Assembly (NCBI GenBank): GCA_003987775.1
Contig: RXJD01000043.1
Span: 1 to 64,000 of the forward strand
Origin: Mycobacterium sp.
GTDB lineage: Bacteria; Actinomycetota; Actinomycetes; Mycobacteriales; Mycobacteriaceae
Length of the DNA: 64,000 nucleotides
Reading direction: 5' to 3'
This document shows positions 43,676 through 54,595 of this stretch, one piece after another. The notes under the pieces were generated by a model that was given only the letters and a program-made list of their open reading frames with translations, had not been told where the DNA came from and made no database searches. Made by a program: the position numbers and the translations under genes. Numbering within the stretch: the first letter of the stretch is position 1; each line of letters opens with the position of its first letter.

Positions 43676-45499
43676 TCAGCCTTCGATCCGGCGCGCACCC
43701 AGTTCGCTTTGCAGCAACTCGAGGGCGACTTCCTCCGGGTCGCGGCGCGGTGCCGAGGGGTCGTCACGGCCCGCTTCGGCGAGCATGCTCTCCTCTTCGT
43801 CGCGCTGGACAGAATGGGGCTCGGGCGCGGGCTGTTCCACCTTGGCCGGCGCCGCGCTGATGTCGGCTGCGGCGGGCGAGCCGGTCTCGCAGCGCACCCG
43901 CCAGTTCACCCCCAGGGCGTCCTTGAGCGCCTCGACGATGACGTCGGCGTTGCGCTGTTCGGACAGCCGCCTGGCCAGCGGAGCCGCCTCGTGCGCCAGC
44001 ACCAGCGTGTTGTCCTCGACCGCCAGAACCGTTGCGCCAGAGAGCATCACCGCAGTGGTGCGGCTACGTTCGCGGACCTTGTCGCGCACCGTCGGCCACA
44101 TGCTGCGCACCGCCGCCGCGTTGAGTTCACCCGGGGCCGCTGCCGCCGGCGGCGGGGCCGCTTCGGGGGCAGGTGCCGGCGCGGGCGGCGGTGCCGGTGT
44201 GGGCGCCGGCGGCGGGGGCTCCGGCTTGCGCTCCGGCGCGGGTTCGGACGCGCGCTCCTGGGCGGCGGCCCGCTGGACCGAGCGGCGAACCGGCACGGGG
44301 CGGGCCGGAGCCGCGGGCGGCTCTGCCTCGGCGGCCGGGATGGACATGGCCAGCCGGGTCTCGATGCGCTCAACGCGTTGCAGCAGGGCCGATTCGGCGT
44401 CACTGGCCGAGGGCAGCAGCAGCCGCGCGCACACCACTTCGAGCAGCAGGCGCGGGGCCGTCGCGCCGCGCATCTCACCCAACCCTGCCTGCACCACCTC
44501 GGCGTAGCGAGTCAGGGTGGCCGGGCCGATGCGGGCAGCCTGCTCGCGCATCCGGTCCAGGATGTCCTCCGGCGCATCGACCACGCCGCGGGACACCGCG
44601 TCGGGCACCGCCTGCAGCACGATCAGGTCGCGGAAGCGCTCCAGCAGATCCGTGGCGAAGCGCCGCGGATCGTGGCCGGCGTCGATCACCGACTCGACAG
44701 CTCCGAACAAGGCCGCGGCGTCGCCCGCGCCCAGGGCGTCGACGGCGTCGTCGATCAGGGCCACGTCGGTCGCACCGAGCAGGCCCAGGGCGCGCTGGTA
44801 GTGCACCCGGCCGCCGTCCGATCCGGCGACCAGCTGGTCCAGCACCGACAGCGTGTCCCGCGGCGAACCCCCTCCGGCACGGATGACGAGCGGGTACACC
44901 GCCTCGTCGACGACGACGCCTTCCTGCTCGCAAATGCGGCCGATGAGCGCCCGCATGGTGCGCGGCGGCAGCAGCCGGAAGGGGTAGTGGTGGGTGCGCG
45001 ACCGGATGGTGGGCAACACCTTCTCCGGCTCGGTGGTGGCGAAGATGAAGATGAGATGCTCGGGCGGCTCCTCGACGATCTTGAGCAGCGCGTTGAAGCC
45101 CGCGGTGGTCACCATGTGGGCTTCGTCGACGATGAACACCCGGTAGCGGGACTGGGCCGGCGCGTAGAACGCGCGGTCGCGCAGTTCGCGGGTGTCGTCG
45201 ACGCCGCCGTGGCTGGCCGCGTCGAGTTCGACGACGTCGATGCTGCCGGGCGCGTTGGGGGCCAGCGCCTGGCAGGAGTCGCAGACGCCACACGGAGTGG
45301 GCGTCGGGCCCTGCTCACAGTTCAGCGATCGCGCCAGGATGCGCGCCGAGGATGTCTTGCCGCAGCCGCGCGGTCCGGAGAACAGGTAAGCGTGGTTGAT
45401 CCGGCCCGCCTGCAGCGCGACGGACAGCGGCTCGGTGACGTGCTCCTGCCCCACCACCTCGGCGAAGGTTGCCGGTCGGTACTTGCGGTAGAGGGCCAC
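43676..45499 (-). CDS. dnaX: DNA polymerase III subunit gamma/tau
   Basis: 607 residues from GTG 45499. The clamp-loader ATPase. Walker A SGPRGCGKTSSAR (residues 41-53), zinc cysteines 61, 70, 73 and 76 (LNCEQ, PCGVCDSC), DEAH-type Walker B FIVDEAHM, sensor 1 IFATTEPEKV. A long Pro/Ala/Glu linker (about 410-470) precedes the tau-like C-terminal domain. TAGCCT six bases before the GTG suggests leaderless transcription. Matches Rv3721c. Confidence 0.97.
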   Translation of the reverse strand: MALYRKYRPATFAEVVGQEHVTEPLSVALQAGRINHAYLFSGPRGCGKTSSARILARSLNCEQGPTPTPCGVCDSCQALAPNAPGSIDVVELDAASHGGVDDTRELRDRAFYAPAQSRYRVFIVDEAHMVTTAGFNALLKIVEEPPEHLIFIFATTEPEKVLPTIRSRTHHYPFRLLPPRTMRALIGRICEQEGVVVDEAVYPLVIRAGGGSPRDTLSVLDQLVAGSDGGRVHYQRALGLLGATDVALIDDAVDALGAGDAAALFGAVESVIDAGHDPRRFATDLLERFRDLIVLQAVPDAVSRGVVDAPEDILDRMREQAARIGPATLTRYAEVVQAGLGEMRGATAPRLLLEVVCARLLLPSASDAESALLQRVERIETRLAMSIPAAEAEPPAAPARPVPVRRSVQRAAAQERASEPAPERKPEPPPPAPTPAPPPAPAPAPEAAPPPAAAAPGELNAAAVRSMWPTVRDKVRERSRTTAVMLSGATVLAVEDNTLVLAHEAAPLARRLSEQRNADVIVEALKDALGVNWRVRCETGSPAAADISAAPAKVEQPAPEPHSVQRDEEESMLAEAGRDDPSAPRRDPEEVALELLQSELGARRIEG

Positions 45500-45557
45500 G
45501 GGAGCAGGCTACCCACGCCCGGTGACGATGCGCGCCCCGGAGGTCGCGAGGCGGACG

Positions 45558-47660
45558 TTATGCGCTGATCACCGAAACCGTGTTGCTGAACATGTTGGCG
45601 ACATACACCGCGCCGGTGCCAGGGTCGACCGCAACACCCCATGGATTAGAGCCGACGCCGATGGTGGCGGAGACGGTGTGGGTGATCGAATTGATCACCG
45701 ACACGGTGTTGCTGTCGTAGTTGGTGACGAAGACATAGTCGCTGACCGGGCTGACCGCCACCCCGAACGGTGACTGACCCACTCCGATCGCTGATCCCAT
45801 GACGGTATTGCTGAACGAGTTGATCATGGACACGGTGTTGCCGAGAGTGTTGGCAACGAAGACGTGGCCAACTGAGTCGACGGCAACCCCCCTCGGATAG
45901 GGGCCGACACTGATCGACCCGATCACGGTATTGCCGTTCGGATCGATCACCGACACTGTGTTGCTTGCGGCGTTGGTGACGTAGACATCGCCTCCGGGGT
46001 TGATCGCCACCCCGTCCGGGCCCGAGCCGACGCCTATGGACGTAACGGTGTTCAATGGCGGATCGATGACCCGGACGGTGTTCCCGGTGGAGTTGGCCAC
46101 ATAGACGTATCCGCCCGGGTCTGGCTTGACTGCCACCGCGATAGGGTCGGCGCCGACGGGGATCGCTGACCCGATCACGGAATGCGATGACGGATCGACG
46201 ACCGACACGCTGTTGCCGCCGTTGTTGGCCACATAGACGTAGTGACCTGGGTTTGGACTGACCGCCACCGCTCTTGGTTGATTGCCGACAGCGATTCCTG
46301 ACCAGGTCACGGTATTGGTGGTCGGATCGATCACCGACACCGTGTCATTCCCGCTGTTGGTGACATAGACGCCGTCGCCGGGATTGACTGCCATTCCCAC
46401 CGGCACATGAAATCCGGTGATGGTGGCCACCTTGCCCCCGGAGCCACCGTCACCGCCTACCCCGCCGAGCCCGCCGATCTGCCCACCGCTGGCAGTGCCG
46501 ATGCCACCCGCCTTACCCGCAGCACTGAATCCGGCAGCGGCGGCACCGCCTTGACCACCGCCTCCGCCGACCCCGCCGGTGCCACCTAGACCGGGCGTCC
46601 CCGCAGATCCCGGCGCCCCCAGCAACCCCGACCCGAAGAGTCCGGCGGCTCCCCCCGACCCAGCGAGCCCGCCGTCGCCACCCGCACCGCCGACCCCGCC
46701 GGTTCCACCCGCCACAGCCCAGGTCGCACTCAATCCACCGGTCCCGCCGGCGCCCCCGGCGCCGCCATATCCGCCGGCGCCACCGGTGCCGCCGACCCCG
46801 AACAATCCAGAACTTGCGCCCCCGGCTCCACCGTGACCGCCTGCACCCCCGGCAAACCCCACATCACCCGCACCGCCACCCAGAGCACCGGCGGAACCTA
46901 CCGCCAACGTCAGCCCACCGGCACCGCCGGACCCGCCGGCACCGCCGAGCCCGAACACCAGCGCACGTGCCACACCGCCGGCACCGCCAGCACCACCCGC
47001 ACCGCCGACGCCAGTCGTGCTGAGAGCACCGCCGCCTCCAGCCCCGCCTGTCCCGCCGGATCCCGCTAACCACCCTCCGGCCCCACCCGCACCGCCCGCA
47101 CCCCCAGCACCGCCTCCGACACCAGGACCACCCGCACCGCCGGCACCGCCACTTCCGAACAGCCCAGCGGCCCCACCGCTGCCGCCCGCTTGCCCGGCCG
47201 CTCCTGAGCCCCCCGCGCCGCCGTTACCCCACAACAACCCGCCATCCCCGCCGGCCTGCCCGCTCCCCGCCGCCCCGCTCACACCATCCCCGATCAGCGG
47301 ACGCCCCAACAGCGCCAGCGTGGGGGCATTGATCACACCCACCACCGACTGCTCCACACCCTGCAGTGACGATAGATTCGCCGCCTCGGCAGCGGCATAC
47401 GCCACCGAACTCGCCTTCAACGCCTGCACGAAGCGTTCGTGAACCAGCCCCGCCTGCGCGCCGAGTTCCTGGAACTCCTGCCCGAAGCCACCGAACAGGC
47501 GCGCCACCGCCACCGACACCTCGTCGGCCGCTGCCGGAAGCAATCCCACCGTCGCCGGCGCCGCCGCCGCCGAAGCCGATGTCGTCGCCGCACCTATTCC
47601 GGCTGCCTGGGCCGAGAGCGCCGCGACCACTTCTGGCTCAACCACGAAAAAGGACAGCAC
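45558..47660 (-). CDS. PE_PGRS protein with C-terminal seven-repeat YVTN propeller
   Basis: 700 residues from GTG 47660 after GGAGGCGTC. Residues 1-95 are a PE domain ([20 protein letters not shown]); 110-410 are PGRS repeats (GGAGGxGG). From about 410 to the end there are seven blades of 40 or so residues, each with V-Y/F-V-T/A-N followed by NTVSVID-type strands, the YVTN beta-propeller family; the seventh ends at VSVISA. Seven blades would close a complete propeller. It is inserted between dnaX and the aminotransferase gene, which are neighbours in M. tuberculosis. Confidence 0.93.
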   Translation of the reverse strand: MLSFFVVEPEVVAALSAQAAGIGAATTSASAAAAPATVGLLPAAADEVSVAVARLFGGFGQEFQELGAQAGLVHERFVQALKASSVAYAAAEAANLSSLQGVEQSVVGVINAPTLALLGRPLIGDGVSGAAGSGQAGGDGGLLWGNGGAGGSGAAGQAGGSGGAAGLFGSGGAGGAGGPGVGGGAGGAGGAGGAGGWLAGSGGTGGAGGGGALSTTGVGGAGGAGGAGGVARALVFGLGGAGGSGGAGGLTLAVGSAGALGGGAGDVGFAGGAGGHGGAGGASSGLFGVGGTGGAGGYGGAGGAGGTGGLSATWAVAGGTGGVGGAGGDGGLAGSGGAAGLFGSGLLGAPGSAGTPGLGGTGGVGGGGGQGGAAAAGFSAAGKAGGIGTASGGQIGGLGGVGGDGGSGGKVATITGFHVPVGMAVNPGDGVYVTNSGNDTVSVIDPTTNTVTWSGIAVGNQPRAVAVSPNPGHYVYVANNGGNSVSVVDPSSHSVIGSAIPVGADPIAVAVKPDPGGYVYVANSTGNTVRVIDPPLNTVTSIGVGSGPDGVAINPGGDVYVTNAASNTVSVIDPNGNTVIGSISVGPYPRGVAVDSVGHVFVANTLGNTVSMINSFSNTVMGSAIGVGQSPFGVAVSPVSDYVFVTNYDSNTVSVINSITHTVSATIGVGSNPWGVAVDPGTGAVYVANMFSNTVSVISA

Positions 47661-47833
47661 GACGCCTCCAAACCATCAGACCGCGCAGCACCCGCCTGCC
47701 GCGGCAGCAAGATGTGTCGACAATTTACGCCCCCACAAGACTGCGCAAGGATCTTTCGCGCAAGCAAGGTGTTGGTGCTGCGCTCAGGGCGGAGGCCACT
47801 CGCACTGCTGCGCCATGAGCGCAGAGTCAACCG

Positions 47834-49234
<1,401 letters not shown>

Positions 49235-49328
49235 AACGGCGAGTGTAGTACCTGGGTTTTCCCGACGCGGCGGCGGCAGTGGCAGGTACCCGAGACACTC
49301 GGCTCCCGTCAGCAGCTACCATGACCAC

Positions 49329-49414
49329 GGAGGATTCGCCTAGTGGCCTATGGCGCTCGCCTGGAACGCGGGTTGGGTTAACAGCCCTCGCGGGTTCAAA
49401 TCCCGCATCCTCCG
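49329..49414 (+). tRNA. tRNA-Ser (GGA anticodon)
   Basis: Acceptor strands GGAGGAT (49329-49335) and ATCCTCC (49407-49413) pair, with discriminator G 49414. Anticodon stem GCTCGC/GCGGGT encloses the loop CTGGAAC, so the anticodon is GGA. The long variable arm of serine tRNAs and the TTCAAAT T-loop are present. CCA is not encoded. Confidence 0.93.
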
Positions 49415-49508
49415 CTGCACGGTCTGCCGTTTGACCAGGGCCGATACCGGTACCGACGGTCGGCCCGGTCACCTTCGGGGGCTTGAGTTCACCAGCTGAG
49501 GGAGTGGT

Positions 49509-50366
49509 ATGGGGCGCAAGGTCGCCATCTTGTGGCACGCATCGTTCACGATCGGCGCCGGCTTCCTCTTCTTCTATTACGTCCTGCCGCGGTGGCCCGA
49601 GCTGATGGGCGAAGTCGGTAGCGGGGCGGGAATGACGCTGCGCATCGTGACCGGCGCCCTGCTCGGCCTGGCCGCCTTGCCCGTGGTGTTCACCCTGCTG
49701 CGCACCCGCAAGCCGGAACTGGCTACACCGCAGATGGCGCTGACCATCAGAACCTGCTCGGTGGTGGCGCATGTACTGGCCGGAGCGCTGATCATCGGCA
49801 CCGCAATCAGCGAGCACTGGTTCAGCCTGGACACCGCCGGTCAGTGGTTGTTCGCGATCTACGGGGCCGCCGCGGCGATCGGCGTGCTCGGGTTCTTCGC
49901 GTTCTACCTGTCGTTCGTCGCGGAGCTGCCGCCACCGCCGCCGAAACCGATCAAGCCGAAGAAGGTCAAAGAACGCCGCGTCCGCGGGAAGAAGCGCGGC
50001 AAGACCGGCGCTGTCGCCACGGACGACGACGAAGAAGACGAAGAAGACGAAGACGCCGAGGACACCGACGAGGCAGAGGCCACGGAGGTCGCCGGGGACG
50101 CCGAGTCTGAGAGCACCGAATCCGACGAAGAGGCCGCGGCCGAGACGGTCGAAGCCGCTGCCCCGGCGCTGAGCGAGGAGGAGCCCGCAGCGGCTTCGGA
50201 CGACGCGGAAACGGTCGAAGCGCCGGTACCGGCATCCGCGAAGTCGTCCGAGAGCACGTCCGAGAAGACTTCCGAATCGTCCGCGCGGCTGCGCAACCGC
50301 CGCCCCAGCGGCAAGACGTCGCACCGCCGTCGCCGCACCAGGGGCGGTGTCGCGGTCGAGGAGTAG
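49509..50366 (+). CDS. lucA: Lipid uptake coordinator LucA-like membrane protein
   Basis: 285 residues from ATG 49509 with GAGGGAG before it. Four hydrophobic segments in the first 145 residues (ILWHASFTIGAGFLFFYYVL; LRIVTGALLGLAALPVVFTL; HVLAGALIIGTAI; IYGAAAAIGVLGFFAFYLSF). A long charged tail follows: basic (PKKVKERRVRGKKRGK), then very acidic Asp/Glu runs, then basic again. It matches Rv3723, LucA, reported to stabilise Mce1 and Mce4 for fatty-acid and cholesterol import. Confidence 0.82.
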   Translation: MGRKVAILWHASFTIGAGFLFFYYVLPRWPELMGEVGSGAGMTLRIVTGALLGLAALPVVFTLLRTRKPELATPQMALTIRTCSVVAHVLAGALIIGTAISEHWFSLDTAGQWLFAIYGAAAAIGVLGFFAFYLSFVAELPPPPPKPIKPKKVKERRVRGKKRGKTGAVATDDDEEDEEDEDAEDTDEAEATEVAGDAESESTESDEEAAAETVEAAAPALSEEEPAAASDDAETVEAPVPASAKSSESTSEKTSESSARLRNRRPSGKTSHRRRRTRGGVAVEE

Positions 50367-50464
50367 TCCTCCGCGGTCACTTATTGGGATCGGTAGCGCA
50401 AGCGGCGATCTGTACTTCTGCCATGACGACGCCATCGGGGCGGCGCATGACGGAAGGAAGTCCA

Positions 50465-50950
50465 GTGAAGCGTGTTATCGCGGTGGCGATCGGAACCCTT
50501 GGCTGCGCGTCGGCGTTGGTCGGGTGCTCCAGTGGCGGGCACAGCGCCAGCCCGGCTTCGGGCGGCCCGGCGAGCGTGGCGACCAACAACGGGGCGGGAA
50601 CCGAGGTCAAGGTGGGCGGCGCCGACCTGCCCGGTCTGAACCCCTCCTCGGTGACCTGCGTCAAGCAGGGCGGCAAGATCAACATCGGCAGCGGCTCCAC
50701 CGGCGGTCAGCAGGCGCTGGCCGTGGTGATGGCCGACGGTAACCCCCCCACCGTCGAGTCGCTGGCCATGGTCGTCGACGGCAACGCCTTGTCGGTCGCC
50801 GACAACATGGGATCCAAGGTCGGTTCGGCCAAGGTCTCGGTGGACGGCAAGACGTACACCATCAGCGGTCAGGCCGAGGGTGCCGACCTGAAGAACCCGA
50901 TGGCCGGAATGATCACCAAGGAGTTCAACATCAAGGTGTCGTGCGGCTGA
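50465..50950 (+). CDS. LpqH (19-kDa antigen) family lipoprotein
   Basis: 161 residues from GTG 50465 (GGAAGGAAGTCCA before it); upstream in-frame ATGs are less likely. Lipoprotein signal: VKRVIAVAIGTLGCASALVG then Cys21-SSGG. A Ser/Gly/Asn linker precedes a beta domain with paired cysteines (SVTCVKQGGKI and the terminal KVSCG), as in LpqH. Surface lipoproteins of this family are TLR2 ligands. First gene after lucA and the left edge of the extra segment. Confidence 0.85.
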   Translation: MKRVIAVAIGTLGCASALVGCSSGGHSASPASGGPASVATNNGAGTEVKVGGADLPGLNPSSVTCVKQGGKINIGSGSTGGQQALAVVMADGNPPTVESLAMVVDGNALSVADNMGSKVGSAKVSVDGKTYTISGQAEGADLKNPMAGMITKEFNIKVSCG

Positions 50951-51015
50951 CGAGGGGCGGTCCGGCGCGGCGGGCATGCAATGCATGTCCGCCGTTCCGG
51001 ATTCGAGCGGAGATT

Positions 51016-51021
51016 TATGAT
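51016..51021 (+). promoter_or_regulatory. Leaderless promoter of the TPR-CHAT operon
   Basis: TATGAT, close to the ideal -10, ends exactly six bases before GTG 51028. The mRNA would begin at or next to the start codon. No ribosome site is present. Confidence 0.55.
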
Positions 51022-51027
51022 GCAGCC

Positions 51028-52785
51028 GTGTCGATCTCCGACGACCTCGAGCGCGCCCTCGAACAGGCCCACCGCCTGGCGTTCGCGGCCGACGAGGCCG
51101 CGGCCCGGGATCTGCTGCTGTCGCTGATGCCGCGGATCGAGCAGGTGGATCGCGACGATCTCCTGCTGGAAGTCTTCGCTCAGCTCGGCGCGATCTACCT
51201 GGTTCGGGGCGCCAATGACGGGGTGCGCGAATGCATTCGGCGTATCGGTGAACCGCTGGAGATCTACCGGGACATCCTGGCCGGCAGGCGGCCCGAGGCC
51301 GCCGGACAGGTGCGCATGTCGCCAGCCGAGGTCACCCGGATGATCTGCCGCTACTCGCTGCGGGCACAGTTCCTGCAGACCGGCCTGGCCGCGGCAGAGG
51401 GCCGGCACGAAGAGGCACACGCCGCCCTTGCTGAGCTGGCCGAACCAGGTCCCGCCGATCTCGCCGACGAGCAGGCGGACCTGCTCACGCACGCCCGGGT
51501 GCTGTGTGCGACGGCGTTGTGCGACGACGACCTGCATGTGCAGTCCGTGCCGCTGTGGGAACCGGTGCTCGAGGTCTTGCAACGGCCTGCGGCTGCTACC
51601 GAATATGCGGAGCACGTCTGGGTTTTGGCGGCCACCGGGTACGGGCGGTTCTGTGTCGAGACCGGTCGCCTGGCCGAGGCCGAGCCCTGGCTGCGTCGCG
51701 CCGGGGCGCGGGCTGAGGCCAGAGGATGGGAATTGGCCCGCGCCCGAACCCAATTGGAGCGCGCGGCCGCATGCTGGTCGGTCGGCGACCACGTCACGAC
51801 CGACCAACTGGCATCGGAGGCCTACCAGGTGATCAACCGCTACGCGCGGGCACACGACGTCGCCCGCTGCTGGCTGTACATGGGACTCACCCGGCTGGGC
51901 AGCGGCGCACTGGAAGAAGCCGACCGGTGCTGGGAACAGGCCGAGCAGCATTGGCGCGACCTGGGCAAGCCGCTGCATCTGCATCGTATTCTGTTGCAGC
52001 GCAGCTGGATCGCGATATTCTGGGGACGGTTCGCCGAGGCCGTCGAGCTGATCGCCCAGGCTCGCGAGTTGCTTGATTCCTCCCCGCGCAGCAGCTGGCT
52101 GCAGTACGCCCTGCTGGACAATCACCTGGGAACGGTATGGCGCGCCGATGCGTTGTCGGACATGGGATTCGACGGTTCCGGCGACCCAGAGGAGTCGTTG
52201 CAGGAAACCGAGGCACGGCAGGCCGAGTCGCTGGGAATTCTGCACGGCGAGGTGGGCACCCCGGAGTATTGGCGTGCCATGACCAAGTTGGAACAGGCCG
52301 CCGAACTCAAGGTGCCCGCGGCCCTGGCCGTCGACTCGGTGCGGTATTCCATCGCCGACGCCGATGCGCGATCACGCTGGGCGGCGCGGGTTTCGGCCTC
52401 CGTCCTGGCGAGTGCGTTCGCGGTCGCCTGGGAGTGGGAGAACACCCAACTGGTCAGCGAGCTCGTCGAATATCACAGCGCTCGAGGCACTTTCAACACC
52501 GAGCAGCAGCAGCGCCGGGTCGGCGAGTGGGAGTCGACCGCCGCCGCGCCTGCGTTCGTCGACGCCGCTGACGAACTCGCGACGGCCCTCGCCGCAGCCG
52601 GTCCGTCAGGCGCGGAAGGCGCGGAAGGCGCGGAAGGGAGTTCGCTGACGCGGCTGGGACCCCTGCCGCCTTTGCAGATGGATCCCGTGTCCACACCGAT
52701 CATGAGCCATTATCGCGACCTGGCGTTGCAGCGGTACGGTCGCGCGGTCACCGCCCCCGAGCCCGCGTGGACGACCTGGCCGTGA
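51028..52785 (+). CDS. TPR-like helical repeat protein, partner of the CHAT protease
   Basis: 585 residues from GTG 51028. Almost entirely paired helices with TPR-type spacing: ALCDDDLHVQSVPLWEPVLE, YGRFCVETGRLAEAEPWLRR, WLYMGLTRLGSGALEEADRC, LHRILLQRSWIAIFWGRFAE. No P-loop, signal peptide or membrane helix. A GAE repeat of nine bases (about 52614-52640) forms a flexible linker near the C terminus. It is coupled to the CHAT gene by a GTGA overlap. By analogy with other TPR-CHAT pairs it may hold the protease inactive until it senses a ligand; that is inference. Confidence 0.8.
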   Translation: MSISDDLERALEQAHRLAFAADEAAARDLLLSLMPRIEQVDRDDLLLEVFAQLGAIYLVRGANDGVRECIRRIGEPLEIYRDILAGRRPEAAGQVRMSPAEVTRMICRYSLRAQFLQTGLAAAEGRHEEAHAALAELAEPGPADLADEQADLLTHARVLCATALCDDDLHVQSVPLWEPVLEVLQRPAAATEYAEHVWVLAATGYGRFCVETGRLAEAEPWLRRAGARAEARGWELARARTQLERAAACWSVGDHVTTDQLASEAYQVINRYARAHDVARCWLYMGLTRLGSGALEEADRCWEQAEQHWRDLGKPLHLHRILLQRSWIAIFWGRFAEAVELIAQARELLDSSPRSSWLQYALLDNHLGTVWRADALSDMGFDGSGDPEESLQETEARQAESLGILHGEVGTPEYWRAMTKLEQAAELKVPAALAVDSVRYSIADADARSRWAARVSASVLASAFAVAWEWENTQLVSELVEYHSARGTFNTEQQQRRVGEWESTAAAPAFVDAADELATALAAAGPSGAEGAEGAEGSSLTRLGPLPPLQMDPVSTPIMSHYRDLALQRYGRAVTAPEPAWTTWP

Positions 52786-54140
52786 CCACTCCGGGCCCGC
52801 AGACGCTCGTCCTGCGGTACGCCGACGTCGGAATCGCCACCTACGGGAGTCTGCGGGTGGTCGGTGACCCGTCACGAACCGTCAACTGGGTGGTGGAGGA
52901 GCCGATTCTGCTCGCGGCGCTGGCGGAACTGACCGGTGCGCTACCCGAGCCCTACGGAGACGAGAGCCGCCGCGACGCCATCGAGAGAGCGCTGCGCCGG
53001 GGAGCGTTCGCCACGCCGGAGACCGAGCTGACGGCCGCCTACATCCTCGGAGTGCTGTTGATCGGCGCCGCGGGCTGGCAACTCCTGTCCGAGTGCGTGG
53101 CATCGCCGCGGCCCACGTTGTTCATCTCCCCCAGCGTCCGGCTGGCCCGGGTTCCGTGGGGGCTGCTGGCGCTGCCTAAATCCGGTCCGAGCAAAGAAGA
53201 ACTGGTGCGGGCCCGCCAGGATGCCATCACCGCCAGCGGCCGGGTCGCCGCCCGGATTCCCTGGCAACTCGCCGACGTCAGAGACCACACCGACGGGCAC
53301 CGGTTGATGGAGCTGGCCGACGTGCTGCTGGCGGTGCCACAGAACATCGTTCACGCGCCGCGCACGCCGGCCCGGTGGGATGTGCGACGGGACGGCCCAC
53401 CGCTTCTGATCCTGGACCCCCGGGTGCCGGGGCAACGGCCGGATTCCGCACTCGGGTCGGTGCTGGGCAGGCCTTCGGAGCACACGCGGCTGGCGCGGCA
53501 CTTCGCCGGGTTGATGCAGCGGCGCGGTCTGCTGCCGGGCGTCGACAACGCGGTCGAGCTGTTCCGCCGCTCAGACGCGGACCGGAAGTGGCTGGCCGAC
53601 TTGCTCGTTCGGCATCCGAGCCGGCTGGTCTACGTCGGGCACGCCAGCTCCGCCGATGGCGCTTCCGGCCAGGCGGATCGGGCCGCGCTCCATCTGGCCT
53701 GTACCGCGGCCGCACCGGGCGACGCGGTGGCCATCGGCAACCACCGCCCGTTGACCGCGTCGGACCTGATCGCGCTACGGTTGCCGATTCCACCGCGAGT
53801 GGGGCTGATTGCCTGTGCCTCCGGCGGTGATTACCAGTTCGACGAGGCGACCGGTCTGGTCGCCGCCATGATTCTGGGCGGAGCCGAGCTGGTGACCGCC
53901 ACCCTGTGGTCGCTGCCGACAACCGCGGCCTACCGGCAGTTCGCCACGCCCGCCGACGATCCGGATCCGATGGCCGACGTGGTGATCGCCGTCGACACCG
54001 CGCACGAAGAAGCAGACGCCGGTTGCGCCGTGAATCGTTGGCAGCGGGCGCAAATGCGCCGCTGGCGTGACGGGGATGTGACGGCCAACCCGTTGTTCTG
54101 GGGTGCACTGGTCACTTTCGCCGTGGACGGCGCGCGGTGA
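52782..54140 (+). CDS. CHAT-domain caspase-like cysteine protease
   Basis: 452 residues from GTG 52782, which overlaps the TPR stop (GTG 52767 also in frame). The C-terminal half is a CHAT domain with the catalytic dyad His287 (VYVGHASSADG) and Cys345 (GLIACASGGD). Flanking family elements are present: VRLARVPWGLLALP early, ATGLVAAMILGGAELVTATL, WSLPTTAA, and the end NPLFWGALVTFAVDG. The N-terminal 110 residues are a separate unrecognised domain. CHAT enzymes cut proteins in response to signals in defence and death systems. No substrate such as gasdermin is recognised nearby. Confidence 0.88.
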   Translation: MTTPGPQTLVLRYADVGIATYGSLRVVGDPSRTVNWVVEEPILLAALAELTGALPEPYGDESRRDAIERALRRGAFATPETELTAAYILGVLLIGAAGWQLLSECVASPRPTLFISPSVRLARVPWGLLALPKSGPSKEELVRARQDAITASGRVAARIPWQLADVRDHTDGHRLMELADVLLAVPQNIVHAPRTPARWDVRRDGPPLLILDPRVPGQRPDSALGSVLGRPSEHTRLARHFAGLMQRRGLLPGVDNAVELFRRSDADRKWLADLLVRHPSRLVYVGHASSADGASGQADRAALHLACTAAAPGDAVAIGNHRPLTASDLIALRLPIPPRVGLIACASGGDYQFDEATGLVAAMILGGAELVTATLWSLPTTAAYRQFATPADDPDPMADVVIAVDTAHEEADAGCAVNRWQRAQMRRWRDGDVTANPLFWGALVTFAVDGAR

Positions 54141-54142
54141 GC

Positions 54143-54511
54143 TCAGGCCAGCACCAGACCCGAAGCGCGCACGGCCAGTACGTCGTCGGGCAGCGAAAGT
54201 TCCTCAGGTGCAGCAGGATCGAAGGCGACCAGCATCACGAGCCCGGGCCGTAGGGTGGACAGGTCCGCTTCGGATTCATGGTCCACCAGCCGCCCGACGA
54301 AGGTGTCGCCATCCACGCTGGATACCTCGATCCACACCTGGCGTTCTCCACCAACGGCTTCCGGCAGGTCGTCGACGACGTCACGCACCGTGCCCACCCC
54401 GACGGCGAGGCCGTCTGAGCCGCGCCGCATCGCGCCGGCAATCCGGCCGATCACGAGCACGGCGATCCCGGCTATCAGAACACCCGCTACGGCTATCCAT
54501 GATTGGTTCAT
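54143..54511 (-). CDS. Small membrane-anchored beta-rich protein in the CHAT locus
   Basis: 122 residues from ATG 54511. One N-terminal helix (IAVAGVLIAGIAVLVIGRIA), a short basic stretch, then a beta-rich domain (GVGTVRDVVDDLPEAVGGER; VWIEVSSVDGDTFVGRLVDH; LRPGLVMLVAFDPAAPEELS). Loosely NfeD/OB-like, but no family is assigned. It is convergent with the CHAT gene two bases apart and divergent from the 442-residue gene, so it sits in the middle of the locus. It could be the membrane end of the system or a substrate; that is inference. Confidence 0.75.
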   Translation of the reverse strand: MNQSWIAVAGVLIAGIAVLVIGRIAGAMRRGSDGLAVGVGTVRDVVDDLPEAVGGERQVWIEVSSVDGDTFVGRLVDHESEADLSTLRPGLVMLVAFDPAAPEELSLPDDVLAVRASGLVLA

Positions 54512-54583
54512 GCGACCAGCTTCGAGGCGCCCGACGGCTACCGAACCCAACTTTTCGGGTACCGCAATTTTTGCCGGTGCCCC

Positions 54584-54589
54584 TATTCT
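54584..54589 (+). promoter_or_regulatory. Leaderless promoter of the second unknown pair
   Basis: TATTCT lies six bases before ATG 54596, the same spacing as the TPR promoter. Confidence 0.5.
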
Positions 54590-54595
54590 GTGGTC

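Noticed and set aside
43577-45568. A 663-codon plus-strand open frame opposite dnaX
   Set aside because: Arg/Gly/His-rich, no family motif, and it exactly mirrors the clear dnaX coding sequence; an antisense artefact of high GC.
46407-47442. CRISPR-like repetition in the PE_PGRS region
   Set aside because: The units are irregular GGAGGx codon repeats in frame with the PE_PGRS protein, with no constant repeat and unique spacers.
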